DNA of 8,065 nucleotides from positions 1 to 8,065 of the forward strand of contig JAAFHH010000119.1 in assembly GCA_013297545.1 (NCBI GenBank), read 5' to 3'. Both the position numbers and the translations under genes were made by a program. Source of the stretch: Alphaproteobacteria bacterium (GTDB taxonomy: Bacteria; Pseudomonadota; Alphaproteobacteria; Elsterales; Elsteraceae). Below the pieces are notes generated by a model that made no database searches, was not told where the DNA came from, and saw only the letters and a program-made list of their open reading frames with translations. Of this stretch, positions 1-6,801 are shown one piece after another; the stretch's first letter is position 1, and every line of letters starts with the position of its first letter.

Positions 1-1
1 G

Positions 2-961
2 GTCGCGGTTGACCGGGTGCTGGCCGCCTTGAAGCGCCGGGCCGAACAACATGCGAACACACCCTGCATCGGCCGCAGCCACGGCATTCACGCCGAGCCA
101 ATCACCTTTGGCTTGAAACTCGCCGGCTTCTACGCCGAATTCGCCCGCGCGCGCCGCCGGCTGGTGACGGCCCGGGCGGAGATCGCGACCTGCACGATCT
201 CCGGCGCGGTTGGTACATTTGCCCACCTGCCGCCATCGATCGAAGCCCATGTCGCCGAGCGCCTGGGGCTGCGGCCCGAGCCGGTTGCGACCCAAGTGAT
301 CCCGCGCGACCGGCATGCCGCGTACTTCGCCGCCCTGGGCGTGGTCGCCTCGTCGATCGAGCGGCTGGCAACCGAAATCCGCCACCTGCAGCGCACCGAA
401 GTGCGCGAGGCGGAGGAATACTTCTCGCCGGGCCAAAAAGGCTCGTCAGCGATGCCGCACAAACGCAACCCCGTGCTGACCGAGAACCTGACCGGGCTCG
501 CCCGGCTGGTGCGCAGTGCGGTCACGCCAGCGTTGGAGAACGTGGCGCTGTGGCACGAGCGCGACATCTCCCACAGCGCGGTGGAGCGCATGATCGGCCC
601 GGACACCACGGTGACGCTCGATTTCGCCCTGCACCGCTTGGCCCGCGTCGTTGAGCAGCTGGTGGTCTATCCAGAGCAGATGCAGGCGAATCTCGATCGG
701 TTGGGCGGCCTGGTGCATTCCCAGCAAGTGCTGTTGGCGCTCACCCAAGCCGGCATGAGCCGCGAGGACGCCTATGCGGCAGTTCAGCGCAATGCCATGG
801 CGGTGTGGCAAGAGGGCGGCCATTTGCGCCCGCGCCTGGCGGCCGATCCCAAGGTTTGCGCGCGTCTCGATCAGGCAGCGTTGGACCGTTTGTTCGACCC
901 CGCACCCCACCGTGCCCATGTCGCTTTCCTCATGGCGCGCGCCTTCTCAGAGAATGCGTGA
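2..961 (+). CDS. purB: Adenylosuccinate lyase, C-terminal part (5' end outside window)
   Basis: Cytosolic purine-synthesis enzyme of the fumarase/aspartase superfamily. It releases fumarate from SAICAR and from adenylosuccinate. The frame is open to the left edge, so about 319 residues are visible; alphaproteobacterial family members are roughly 430-440 residues, so about 115 N-terminal residues are missing. Recognisable blocks in order are GRSHGIHAEP (nt 71-100, conserved histidines), ISGAVGTFAHLPP (nt 197-235) and the superfamily signature GSSAMPHKRNP (nt 440-472) with the mobile catalytic-serine loop. A WHERDISHSAVER stretch (nt 551-589) follows, as is typical of PurB. The helical C-terminal part ends at a TGA at 959-961. 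The GTG at 17 is internal and not the true start. No terminator hairpin follows, and the next gene begins 59 bases on. The identification rests on the signature and the PurB-specific blocks; argininosuccinate lyase or fumarase is unlikely. Confidence 0.95.
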   Translation, partial: VAVDRVLAALKRRAEQHANTPCIGRSHGIHAEPITFGLKLAGFYAEFARARRRLVTARAEIATCTISGAVGTFAHLPPSIEAHVAERLGLRPEPVATQVIPRDRHAAYFAALGVVASSIERLATEIRHLQRTEVREAEEYFSPGQKGSSAMPHKRNPVLTENLTGLARLVRSAVTPALENVALWHERDISHSAVERMIGPDTTVTLDFALHRLARVVEQLVVYPEQMQANLDRLGGLVHSQQVLLALTQAGMSREDAYAAVQRNAMAVWQEGGHLRPRLAADPKVCARLDQAALDRLFDPAPHRAHVAFLMARAFSENA

Positions 962-986
962 AAAGCGTCTCGTAACCTGTTATGAT
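958..986 (+). promoter_or_regulatory. Candidate sigma-70-type promoter for the flbT-like gene
   Basis: GTGAAA at 958-963 (4 of 6 matches to TTGACA) is separated by 17 bases from TATGAT at 981-986 (5 of 6 to TATAAT). The -35 overlaps the purB stop codon. A start site near 993 would give a short leader of about 28 bases containing the GGAGGG ribosome site at 1012-1017. Inferred from sequence alone; read-through from purB is equally possible. Confidence 0.4.
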
Positions 987-1020
987 TCAAGCGCAACCCC
1001 GGTGGTAGCCTGGAGGGATC

Positions 1021-1446
1021 ATGGAAACGCAGACGGTCGAGCTGAAGGCTGGTGAGCAAGCGCTCATTGGCAAAATGATGGTCAAGAACACCAGCGACAG
1101 CACAGTGTCGTTGGAATGCGCTGGGCAAGGTGCCGTGCTGCACCAGTCCGAGATCATCAACTCCGACGCCACGGCGACCTTCGCCATGAAGGTCTACTAC
1201 GTCGCGATGAACATCTACATTGAAGGGGATGAAGGTCTCGCCAAGTGGCGTGACAGCTTCCTCACACTGATGAATCTCGCCATTGAATCGAACGTTCCGT
1301 CGATGGTCGAGATCATGACCGAGATCGGTGACTGCTTGGTGCTCGGCAATTTCCGTGGGGCGCTCAATGCCTCGCTGAAGCTGATCGCCCGCGAAGTCGA
1401 ACTCGAAACCAAGACCGGATCTCACGTCCCGGTCGCGGCCGAATAG
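1021..1446 (+). CDS. flbT: FlbT-like protein (flagellin post-transcriptional regulator family)
   Basis: A 141-residue cytosolic protein that I recognise as FlbT-like from overall pattern and length. It opens with VELKAGEQALIGKMMVKN, matching the FlbT opening of L-K-x-GE-x-x-x-I-G-A-x-V-x-N. A VLHQSEII block comes next, then ATATFAMKVYYVAMNIYIEG, matching the FlbT T-P-A-x-x-I-Y-x-x-x-M-x-Y-L/I region. The last third is helical with a GNFRGALNASLKLIARE block, like G-x-Y-x-A-L-x-x-x-R-K-L-I-x-x-E. Known FlbT proteins bind flagellin mRNA leaders and, with FlaF, tune flagellin translation. The start is supported by GGAGGG at 1012-1017, four bases from ATG. The gene has its own candidate promoter and a strong terminator, so it looks monocistronic. 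No flaF, flagellin or other flagellar gene is adjacent, which is unusual. This copy is divergent, so a role other than flagellin control is possible. Confidence 0.72.
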   Translation: METQTVELKAGEQALIGKMMVKNTSDSTVSLECAGQGAVLHQSEIINSDATATFAMKVYYVAMNIYIEGDEGLAKWRDSFLTLMNLAIESNVPSMVEIMTEIGDCLVLGNFRGALNASLKLIAREVELETKTGSHVPVAAE

Positions 1447-1473
1447 CCGAGCGATACAATCGGATGCGCTGGG

Positions 1474-1508
1474 CGGGCGTGGCGTTAGCCGCGCCCGTTT
1501 CAGTTTTA
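1474..1508 (+). terminator. Intrinsic terminator after the flbT-like gene
   Basis: A 10-base-pair stem is formed by CGGGCGTGGC (1474-1483) and GCCGCGCCCG (1488-1497), with one G-U wobble and a GTTA loop. It is followed by a T-rich tail, TTTCAGTTTT, at 1498-1507. It begins 28 bases after the flbT stop. It also shows that an upstream in-frame ATG at 1464 is unlikely to start the next gene, since the terminator would fall inside that coding region. Confidence 0.8.
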
Positions 1509-1550
1509 AGACTGCTGCTGGACCAAGCAGGCTTTGGTAAGCTCGCGCGC

Positions 1551-2003
1551 ATGCGCACCCTCATCCTCGCCCTCGCGATCGCCACTGTGGCCGGTGTTGC
1601 CGGCGCAGTCCCGCCGAACCCCAACGCCTCGCGGCCGCCGAATGATCCGCTCGCCCGCGAGTTGGTCCAGGTGGAGGCTGACATCAAGCGCGGTGATTTC
1701 GCCGCAGCATTGCCAAAGGTGGAGCGCATCACGGCGCTCGACAGTGATTTTGCCGATGCCTGGGCAGTCCAAGGCTTCACGCTCCGTCGCCTCGGACGGC
1801 GCGATGAAGCGTATACCGCCTATCGCCGGGCATTGGCCCTCGACCCCGGTAATCGGCCAGCGACGGCGTATTTGGGGGAGCTGTTCTTGGAATCCCGCGA
1901 CATCGAGGGCGCGCGCGCACTCGCCGAGCGCCTCAAAGAACTCTGCCCCTACGGCTGCCCGGAAGCGCAGGCGCTCAATCAGGCCATTGCGGCGTATCGT
2001 TAG
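1551..2003 (+). CDS. Secreted/periplasmic tetratricopeptide-repeat protein
   Basis: A 150-residue protein with an N-terminal export signal: MRTLILALAIATVAGVAGA is a short positive start plus a hydrophobic core, with a likely cut after Ala19 (motif AGA). A Pro/Asn-rich linker (20-32) leads into helical repeats. Residues 67-100 are a clear TPR (WAVQGFTLRRLGRRDEAYTA, then YRRALALDPGN), flanked by degenerate repeats at about 33-66 and 101-134. The C-terminus has a cysteine pair, CPYGC (132-136), which could form a disulfide after export; I recall similar Cys-x3-Cys tails in other alphaproteobacterial TPR proteins. I chose the ATG at 1551 over the in-frame ATG at 1464 because it starts the signal peptide and because a terminator hairpin lies between them. 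No Shine-Dalgarno is evident; TAAGCT ends 7 bases before the ATG. The stop overlaps the stop of the convergent DUF1501 gene. The partner is unknown. Confidence 0.78.
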   Translation: MRTLILALAIATVAGVAGAVPPNPNASRPPNDPLARELVQVEADIKRGDFAAALPKVERITALDSDFADAWAVQGFTLRRLGRRDEAYTAYRRALALDPGNRPATAYLGELFLESRDIEGARALAERLKELCPYGCPEAQALNQAIAAYR

Positions 2004-3211
2004 GCAAACATCCTGATCGGCGCATGGCTGCCAGACACCATCTGCGAGCCGTCGATGCCCCACCATGTGCGGGCGACCGTGGTGAACACCTGGCGGAAGT
2101 CCATGGTGTGCCGCAGGTCCTGGGCGTCCAGCTGATCAAGGGAGGGCTGGGTGCCAACCAGGCCGCCACGCACCCCACCGCCGAGGGCGAAGTGCGGGGC
2201 AGCGGTGCCGTGGTCGGTGCCTGGGCTGCTCGCATCATTCTCCGTACCGCCATTCTCAGCCGGGCGGCGCCCAAACTCGGAATAGGTTAGCACGAGCGTA
2301 TCGTCCCAGCGCCCCGCGGCGATCATCATCGTTCGGAACGCTGCGACAGCTTCGGCGAACTGGCGCAGCAGATTGCCGTGAGTGTTGCGCTGGTAGACGT
2401 GGGTGTCAAAGCCGGAGAGCGACACCTTGATCACCGGCACGTCGAGACCAGACAGGATGAGTTGTGCCGCCGTTGCCAACTGGTCGCCAAGGCCGGACTT
2501 CGGCATGTCTTCCGAACGCGCCGGCATACTATCCAGTTTGGATTGCATCTCGCGTCCAGCCGCAGTCAGCTTCATCTGCGTATCGATGACGTGATCCAGC
2601 GCCGTCGTCCGGGTCTGGTGAAGCTCTGGCACCGGTGACACGCGATTGGCTTGACGGACGAAGCCGCTCGGATCTCCGCCAAGCGCCACCACAGACACCT
2701 CCGGCCCGAGCAATGGCCCGAGGTAGGGCCGGCCGAGTACAACCGCGTCGGTTGCGCGGCGGGGTTTCTGCCGCAGCCCGCGCGCGACCCATCCGTCGCT
2801 CAGGAATTGATTGCTATCCGACGCCGTGTCCCAAATCTCGATCGATCGGAAGTGAGACCGGTTGGGCCGCGGGTAGCCAACACCCAGCAGAACCGCCATG
2901 TCGCGCTTAGCCCAAGCCGGCTGCAGCGCGGTGAGCGATGGGTGCAGAGCAAGCCCGTCTGCCAGCGGCAGCACGTCATCCGGCGCGATGCCAAGCCGCG
3001 GACGCAGCTTGGCATAGAGGGGATCTTCGATCGGAATGACCGTGTTGAGCCCATCGTTGCCGCCATTGAGCTCAACCAGCACAAGGGTGCGCTTGCGGCT
3101 TGCAGCACCTGGAGCTGTGGTCTGCGCTGCACTGATACCGGGCAGCCAGCCCGCAAAGCCGAGCATGCCGGCCCGCAACAGCAAGTCGCGACGAGAAGTA
3201 CCGTGCGTCAT
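2000..3211 (-). CDS. DUF1501 family protein, Tat-exported
   Basis: A 403-residue protein. It begins with a twin-arginine signal, SRRDLLLRAG (6-15), a hydrophobic stretch and a likely cut after about residue 29. Family marks follow: VLVELNGGNDGLNTVIP (44-60), HPSLTAL (90-96), LSGFDTH (265-271), LVLTYSEFGRRPAENG (306-321) and GTDHGTAAPHFALGGGVRGG (331-350). DUF1501 belongs to the alkaline phosphatase/sulfatase fold group. The Asp/His residues at FDTH and TDHG resemble metal-site positions, but the substrate is unknown. It is the second gene of a pair with DUF1800: only 10 bases separate them, and a perfect AGGAGG (minus strand, 3223-3218, 6-base spacer to ATG) overlaps the stop of that gene, implying coupled translation. 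Use of the Tat route suggests it folds, perhaps around a cofactor, before export. It ends tail to tail with the TPR gene. Confidence 0.93.
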   Translation of the reverse strand: MTHGTSRRDLLLRAGMLGFAGWLPGISAAQTTAPGAASRKRTLVLVELNGGNDGLNTVIPIEDPLYAKLRPRLGIAPDDVLPLADGLALHPSLTALQPAWAKRDMAVLLGVGYPRPNRSHFRSIEIWDTASDSNQFLSDGWVARGLRQKPRRATDAVVLGRPYLGPLLGPEVSVVALGGDPSGFVRQANRVSPVPELHQTRTTALDHVIDTQMKLTAAGREMQSKLDSMPARSEDMPKSGLGDQLATAAQLILSGLDVPVIKVSLSGFDTHVYQRNTHGNLLRQFAEAVAAFRTMMIAAGRWDDTLVLTYSEFGRRPAENGGTENDASSPGTDHGTAAPHFALGGGVRGGLVGTQPSLDQLDAQDLRHTMDFRQVFTTVARTWWGIDGSQMVSGSHAPIRMFA

Positions 3212-3221
3212 GGCCTTCCTC

Positions 3222-4694
3222 CTACTTCACTTGGTATGCCGGATCGAGCAATAGCCGCTCGATCCGCTGTACCCGCGCTTGGTTCGCGACTGGCGCCTCG
3301 ACCGGGCGGAGGGCAAGTATCAGTGGCTGATCGTCAGTGGCTTCCCAATCCTTATGCAAGTCGGTCCAGCCGGAAACACCAACCGCCCGACCAATCCGGC
3401 GCTGCGGGACCGTCGATACTGCCGGCGTCGATCCCATTGCCCCACTCATCATCATGCCGCCGCCCATCATCTCGCCGCCGCCTTGAGCCGGTTGCACGCC
3501 CTGGCCGCGGGCGAGTTGCTGGAGCACCTCACGCCGCACCAGCAGGGTCTGCGTGCCAATCCAAGTGGTGTGCCCAGGCCAGCCGCGCACATTTGGCGGA
3601 TTGAACAAGCGCTGGCCAAGCTGGCGGCCACGATTGACCAGGGTCTCTGTGGCGGGCATCGCGAGATCAAAGCTGCGGATCGTGCCAACCATCAAGTCCA
3701 CCGGGCTCTTCACCAAGCTACCGCGGTTTGCCTCAGCCCAGAACGCCGGTTCGAGCAACAAGGCGCGCAAGACCGGCTTCAGCTGCCAGTCCGGCGTCAG
3801 GATCGCCGCCAGCCGCGTCACGGCAGCTGGATCGGGATCGGGCGAGACGAACTCTCGCCACAACTTGCGCACCAAGAACGGGGCCGCTGCTGGTTGGGCG
3901 AGGGTGATTTCTATCGCTGTGCGATGGCTGTCAGGTCCGGCCGGGATGGTTTGGCCAAACAAGCGCTTTTCGCCATCATCGTAAAACTCGTTTCTGAAGC
4001 GCGCTGTCCCGTCACTCTCGCGGATTTGCCAGCCGGTGAAAGCCCGTGCAGCCTCCTTGATGTCAGCTTCGGTGTAGTGACCTTCACCAAGTGTGAACAG
4101 CTCGAACAGTTCGCGGGCGAAGTTCTCGTTCGGCCGGTTGCGGCGCGAGGTATTGCCGTCGAGGTAGCGCAGCATCGCAGGGTCGACCGCGATCGCATGC
4201 ACGAGTGCGCGATAGTCTCCGGCGGCCTGACTGCGGAACAGCTGGTTTTGCCGCATCATCAAGTCGGTGTGACGCACTTTGTCGTGAGACGAAGCAAAGT
4301 GATTGTGCCAGAACAGGACGAGCCGTTCCGTCAGCGGCGAGGGGGTGGCAACCATTTCCTGGTACCACCAGGCGCGCAGCTCATCGGCTTCGACCTCGCG
4401 CGCGCGATTGAACGCGCTGCGCATGACCTCATCGCGCGACTCATAGTACTTCGACCACTCTGGACGTGGTCCAGCCACCCACTCCGGCGGTGGCACCGTC
4501 GGCACCGTGCGAATGCCCGCCAGCAAGCGGTCGACCGCCTGCTCGCGGCTGTCGCGCGCCAAGCTGCGGACTTCAGCGACGGAGGCGCCGAAACCGGTGC
4601 GGGACAAGAGGTGACGTGCCTCCTCGACCGGCAACGCATCGGCCGGGGATGCACCAAGCCCGATCAGGGCCAGAGCTAAAACGATACCGCGCAT
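3222..4694 (-). CDS. DUF1800 family protein, secreted
   Basis: A 490-residue protein with an N-terminal signal peptide (MRGIVLALALIGLGASPADA, likely cut after residue 20). DUF1800 marks occur in the expected order: LLSRTGFGAS (29-38), RLVLFWHNHFASS (124-136), NENFARELFELFTLGEGHYT (189-208), DIKEAARAFTGW (211-222), FLVRKLWREFVSP (273-285), KSPVDLMVGTIR (329-340) and LGQRLFNPPNVRGWPGHTTW (359-378). A low-complexity Gly/Met tract (about 405-421, with Met pairs and triplets) interrupts the C-terminal part. It is first in an operon with the DUF1501 gene, an arrangement widespread in Proteobacteria and Planctomycetes. The function is not established. There is no visible Shine-Dalgarno before this ATG, but the signal peptide fixes the start well. 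A TAGGCT hexamer ends 7 bases upstream. Confidence 0.93.
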   Translation of the reverse strand: MRGIVLALALIGLGASPADALPVEEARHLLSRTGFGASVAEVRSLARDSREQAVDRLLAGIRTVPTVPPPEWVAGPRPEWSKYYESRDEVMRSAFNRAREVEADELRAWWYQEMVATPSPLTERLVLFWHNHFASSHDKVRHTDLMMRQNQLFRSQAAGDYRALVHAIAVDPAMLRYLDGNTSRRNRPNENFARELFELFTLGEGHYTEADIKEAARAFTGWQIRESDGTARFRNEFYDDGEKRLFGQTIPAGPDSHRTAIEITLAQPAAAPFLVRKLWREFVSPDPDPAAVTRLAAILTPDWQLKPVLRALLLEPAFWAEANRGSLVKSPVDLMVGTIRSFDLAMPATETLVNRGRQLGQRLFNPPNVRGWPGHTTWIGTQTLLVRREVLQQLARGQGVQPAQGGGEMMGGGMMMSGAMGSTPAVSTVPQRRIGRAVGVSGWTDLHKDWEATDDQPLILALRPVEAPVANQARVQRIERLLLDPAYQVK

Positions 4695-4706
4695 GAGGAA
4701 AAGCCT

Positions 4707-4744
4707 AGCGCAGTTTTGGCGCCTGCGCTGTGACCTTCGTCACA
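4707..4744 (-). terminator. Two adjoining hairpins after DUF3501; possible weak terminator
   Basis: Read on the minus strand downstream of the DUF3501 stop, a first stem pairs TGTGAC with GTCACA (4744-4729, four-base loop). A second stem pairs AGCGCAG with CTGCGCT (4729-4707, nine-base loop) and is followed by AGGCTTTT. The T run is short, so termination would be weak, and the two stems share one base. The same stretch is the leader or promoter area of the DUF1800 gene. Apart from these hairpins the gap 4695-4788 holds only a small ATCAG/CTGAT dyad (4750-4765). Confidence 0.35.
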
Positions 4745-4788
4745 CCTCGATCAGATTCAGCTGATGAACGCCAAACGCGAGTGCGCCA

Positions 4789-5385
4789 CTACTCCAGATC
4801 GGTCGCGAGGCTCGCGCGCATCGCTTCCGGCATCACCGCCATGTGGCCGTAGTGCTCGTGGGTGAAGCCAAAAATCACTTGAGTGCCCGGCTGCTTGAAG
4901 GCGGCGGCCGCTTCAGCCGTGAACGGCAGATGGATGAACAAGACCGCCGATACTTTGCCCGCAGCCGACGTGCGATCCGTGTCTTCTTCGGCGACGCCCT
5001 TGACGATGTGACCGGCGAAGCTGAGCTGCATCAGATGCTCAACGCCACCCAAACGGCCGAGCACGGCCTTGCGGCGCAGCGGCTCGTCGATTTCGAACAG
5101 CACGGTGCAGGTGAGTTCGCGGCCATTCGGGATCATCGGGTTGTAGGCGCTGAGCTCGTCGCCGATCTGCTCTTCCCCGCCCTTTTCGATGAACAGCATC
5201 TCGTGGATCTGCAGCCACATCGAGGCGTAGCTCTCGAACAGCACAGTCGCGAACGGGCCGACTTGCAGCCGGCGGACCTTCTTCAGCTCGACATTCTCGC
5301 GCCGCTTTTCGGCACGGATCGCGCCGTACTCCGCCATCGACAACAGATCAGCCCGGGTGATGGCACGCTTGGCAGTCATGATCAT
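4789..5385 (-). CDS. DUF3501 family protein
   Basis: A 198-residue soluble protein with no signal peptide or membrane span. I recognise it as DUF3501 from ITRADLLSMAEY near the N-terminus (9-20), the block VRRLQVGPFATVLFESYASM (37-56) followed by WLQIHEMLFIE (57-67), and the NPMIPNGRELTCTVLFEID region (82-100). Near the C-terminus is a His-rich FTHEHYGHMAV (174-184) that could bind metal. The biochemical role is unknown. Its frequent company is rubrerythrin plus a CCG-domain Fe-S protein, as here, so it probably assists that redox pair. It starts 8 bases after the Fe-S gene. The AGGGG ribosome site (5395-5391) overlaps that gene's stop and sits five bases from this ATG; a second ATG two codons in is too far away to use it as well. 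This is the last gene of the operon. Confidence 0.88.
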   Translation of the reverse strand: MIMTAKRAITRADLLSMAEYGAIRAEKRRENVELKKVRRLQVGPFATVLFESYASMWLQIHEMLFIEKGGEEQIGDELSAYNPMIPNGRELTCTVLFEIDEPLRRKAVLGRLGGVEHLMQLSFAGHIVKGVAEEDTDRTSAAGKVSAVLFIHLPFTAEAAAAFKQPGTQVIFGFTHEHYGHMAVMPEAMRASLATDLE

Positions 5386-5393
5386 GCTAGCCC

Positions 5394-6734
5394 CTAAAGC
5401 CCGTATGCGCGGGCAAACAGTTCAACCGGATGGGTGGCGTGATCGACGACCATGGAGGCAGCGTCGATGCGCTGCATGCCCTGGACGATGTGATCCCCCG
5501 CCAGCGGACACTCTGAGGCGACATAGGCCTTCTTCTGCTTGATCGCCGTGTTGGCAACTGGCTTGCCGACTTTCAGCGCGATCTCGAAGTTATCCTTCAA
5601 CACACCCCACGACCCGCCATGACCAGAGCAGCGTTCGATCACGCCGACATCCGCGCCTGGGATCAGGCGCAGCATTTCAGCGGCCTTCTGGCCCATGTTC
5701 TGCGCGCGCGCGTGGCAGGCGATGTGCAGGGTCACCCCGCCTTCGAGTGCCTGCAGACCGGGTGCGAGGCCACTGCGCTTGGCGATGTCGACGATGTATT
5801 CCGAGACATCGAAGGTCGCCTGCGCCAACGCCTTCACTTGGGCGTTGTCCGGCACCAACAGCGGCCACTCGAACTTCAGCATCAGCGCGCACGATGGCAC
5901 GAGCGCAATGATATCCCAGCCATCTTGGACGTACTGTTCGAGTTCAGCGGCGACCTTGGCCGCCGTCGCCGCAACCCGCTGGACATCGCCCTGCTCCAGC
6001 TGCGGCATACCGCAGCAGGACGGGTAGACGACCTTGGTCTCGACGCCGTTGAGCGCCAGCACCTTGCGCGCCGCCTCGCCGATGCCCGGGTTGTTGTAGT
6101 TCACAAAGCAGGTGGCGTAGAGCACGGCCTTACGCGTGCCCGCCGCCGGGGCCGCCGTGTTGACCGTGACGCCATCGGTCTTCGCGCGCATCGCGAACGT
6201 CTTGCCGTGATACTTCGGCAGTGCTGCGTCGCGGTGGACACCACCCACCTTCTCCAAGATCGGCCGGGTCATGCCGTTGCCGACGTCGCTCGCCCAATTG
6301 GCGAGCGGGGCGACCATGCCTGCGAGCTTGCCGTTGCGATCGGTTTCGACCAGCTGCTCGACCATGCCGCCGGTCTTGCCCTTGGACCGTTCCACCGCAC
6401 GGTAGCGCAGCATCAGGTGCGGGAAGTCCAAGTTGAATTCGTGGGGCGGCACATAGGGGCACTTGGTCATGAAGCAGAGGTCGCACAGCGTGCAGGCATC
6501 AACGACGGGGCCGAACTTCTCCGACGGCACGGCGTGCAGTTCTTCATCGCCCGCCGCATCGACCAAATCAAACAATTGGGGGAAACTATCGCACAGATTA
6601 AAGCAGCGCCGGCAGCCATGACAAATATCGAACACCCGACGCAACTCCGCATCGAGCTTCGCTTCATCATAGAAGTCTGGATTTTGCCAATCCAACGGAT
6701 GCCGCATTGGCGGCTCTAAACTGCCCTCGCGCAT
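5394..6734 (-). CDS. Fe-S oxidoreductase, GlpC / heterodisulfide-reductase subunit D-like
   Basis: A 446-residue iron-sulfur electron carrier. The N-terminal third has two 4Fe-4S motifs: CHGCRRCFNLC (Cys38, 41, 44, 48) and CTLCDLCFMTKCP (Cys81, 84, 87, 92). The rest carries two cysteine-rich CCG-type domains. The first has Cys209, PSCCGMP (Cys240-Cys241) and Cys282. The second has Cys340, ERCSGHGGSWG (Cys369, with Ser370 in place of the second Cys) and Cys409. No flavin or membrane segment is seen, so it probably works in the cytosol or as a peripheral protein. Databases often label such proteins glycerol-3-phosphate dehydrogenase subunit C, but no glpA/glpB is present. The neighbours, rubrerythrin and DUF3501, suggest it passes electrons to the rubrerythrin. 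The ATG at 6734 has a G-rich AGGGGG just upstream; an internal ATG at 6707 has no good site. It lies 67 bases after rubrerythrin. Confidence 0.9.
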   Translation of the reverse strand: MREGSLEPPMRHPLDWQNPDFYDEAKLDAELRRVFDICHGCRRCFNLCDSFPQLFDLVDAAGDEELHAVPSEKFGPVVDACTLCDLCFMTKCPYVPPHEFNLDFPHLMLRYRAVERSKGKTGGMVEQLVETDRNGKLAGMVAPLANWASDVGNGMTRPILEKVGGVHRDAALPKYHGKTFAMRAKTDGVTVNTAAPAAGTRKAVLYATCFVNYNNPGIGEAARKVLALNGVETKVVYPSCCGMPQLEQGDVQRVAATAAKVAAELEQYVQDGWDIIALVPSCALMLKFEWPLLVPDNAQVKALAQATFDVSEYIVDIAKRSGLAPGLQALEGGVTLHIACHARAQNMGQKAAEMLRLIPGADVGVIERCSGHGGSWGVLKDNFEIALKVGKPVANTAIKQKKAYVASECPLAGDHIVQGMQRIDAASMVVDHATHPVELFARAYGL

Positions 6735-6761
6735 CGCCCCCTACCCTTCCCCCTGGACGAA

Positions 6762-6785
6762 GACCCGAGGCCGAAGCCCCGGGTC
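6762..6785 (-). promoter_or_regulatory. Intercistronic hairpin with UUCG tetraloop
   Basis: On the minus-strand transcript GACCCGGGGC pairs with GCCUCGGGUC as ten base pairs (one G-U) around a UUCG loop closed by C-G, one of the most stable RNA hairpins known. It sits between the rubrerythrin stop and the Fe-S gene. No run of U follows (next bases UCUUCGUCC), so it is more likely an RNA stability/processing element or partial attenuator than a full terminator. Confidence 0.65.
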
Positions 6786-6801
6786 CCGGTCGTGACTTAA
6801 C

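Noticed and set aside
1464..1550. N-terminal extension of the TPR protein from ATG 1464
   Set aside because: It would contain the flbT terminator hairpin and bury the signal peptide behind 29 extra residues.
2651..3604. Plus-strand open frame spanning the DUF1501/DUF1800 junction
   Set aside because: Low-complexity Arg/Pro/Ser-rich translation crossing two real minus-strand genes; no ribosome site worth noting.
3279..4679. Long plus-strand open frame (466 codons) opposite the DUF1800 gene
   Set aside because: It is a shadow frame caused by high GC third positions; the minus-strand frame has a signal peptide and a full set of DUF1800 motifs.
5619..6719. Long plus-strand open frame (366 codons) opposite the Fe-S gene
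   Set aside because: Its translation is rich in Arg, His and Gln with no recognisable motif, while the opposite strand encodes clear 4Fe-4S and CCG cysteine motifs.
5394..6734. Annotation as anaerobic glycerol-3-phosphate dehydrogenase subunit C
   Set aside because: Only the domain plan is shared; glpA and glpB are absent and the neighbours are rubrerythrin and DUF3501.
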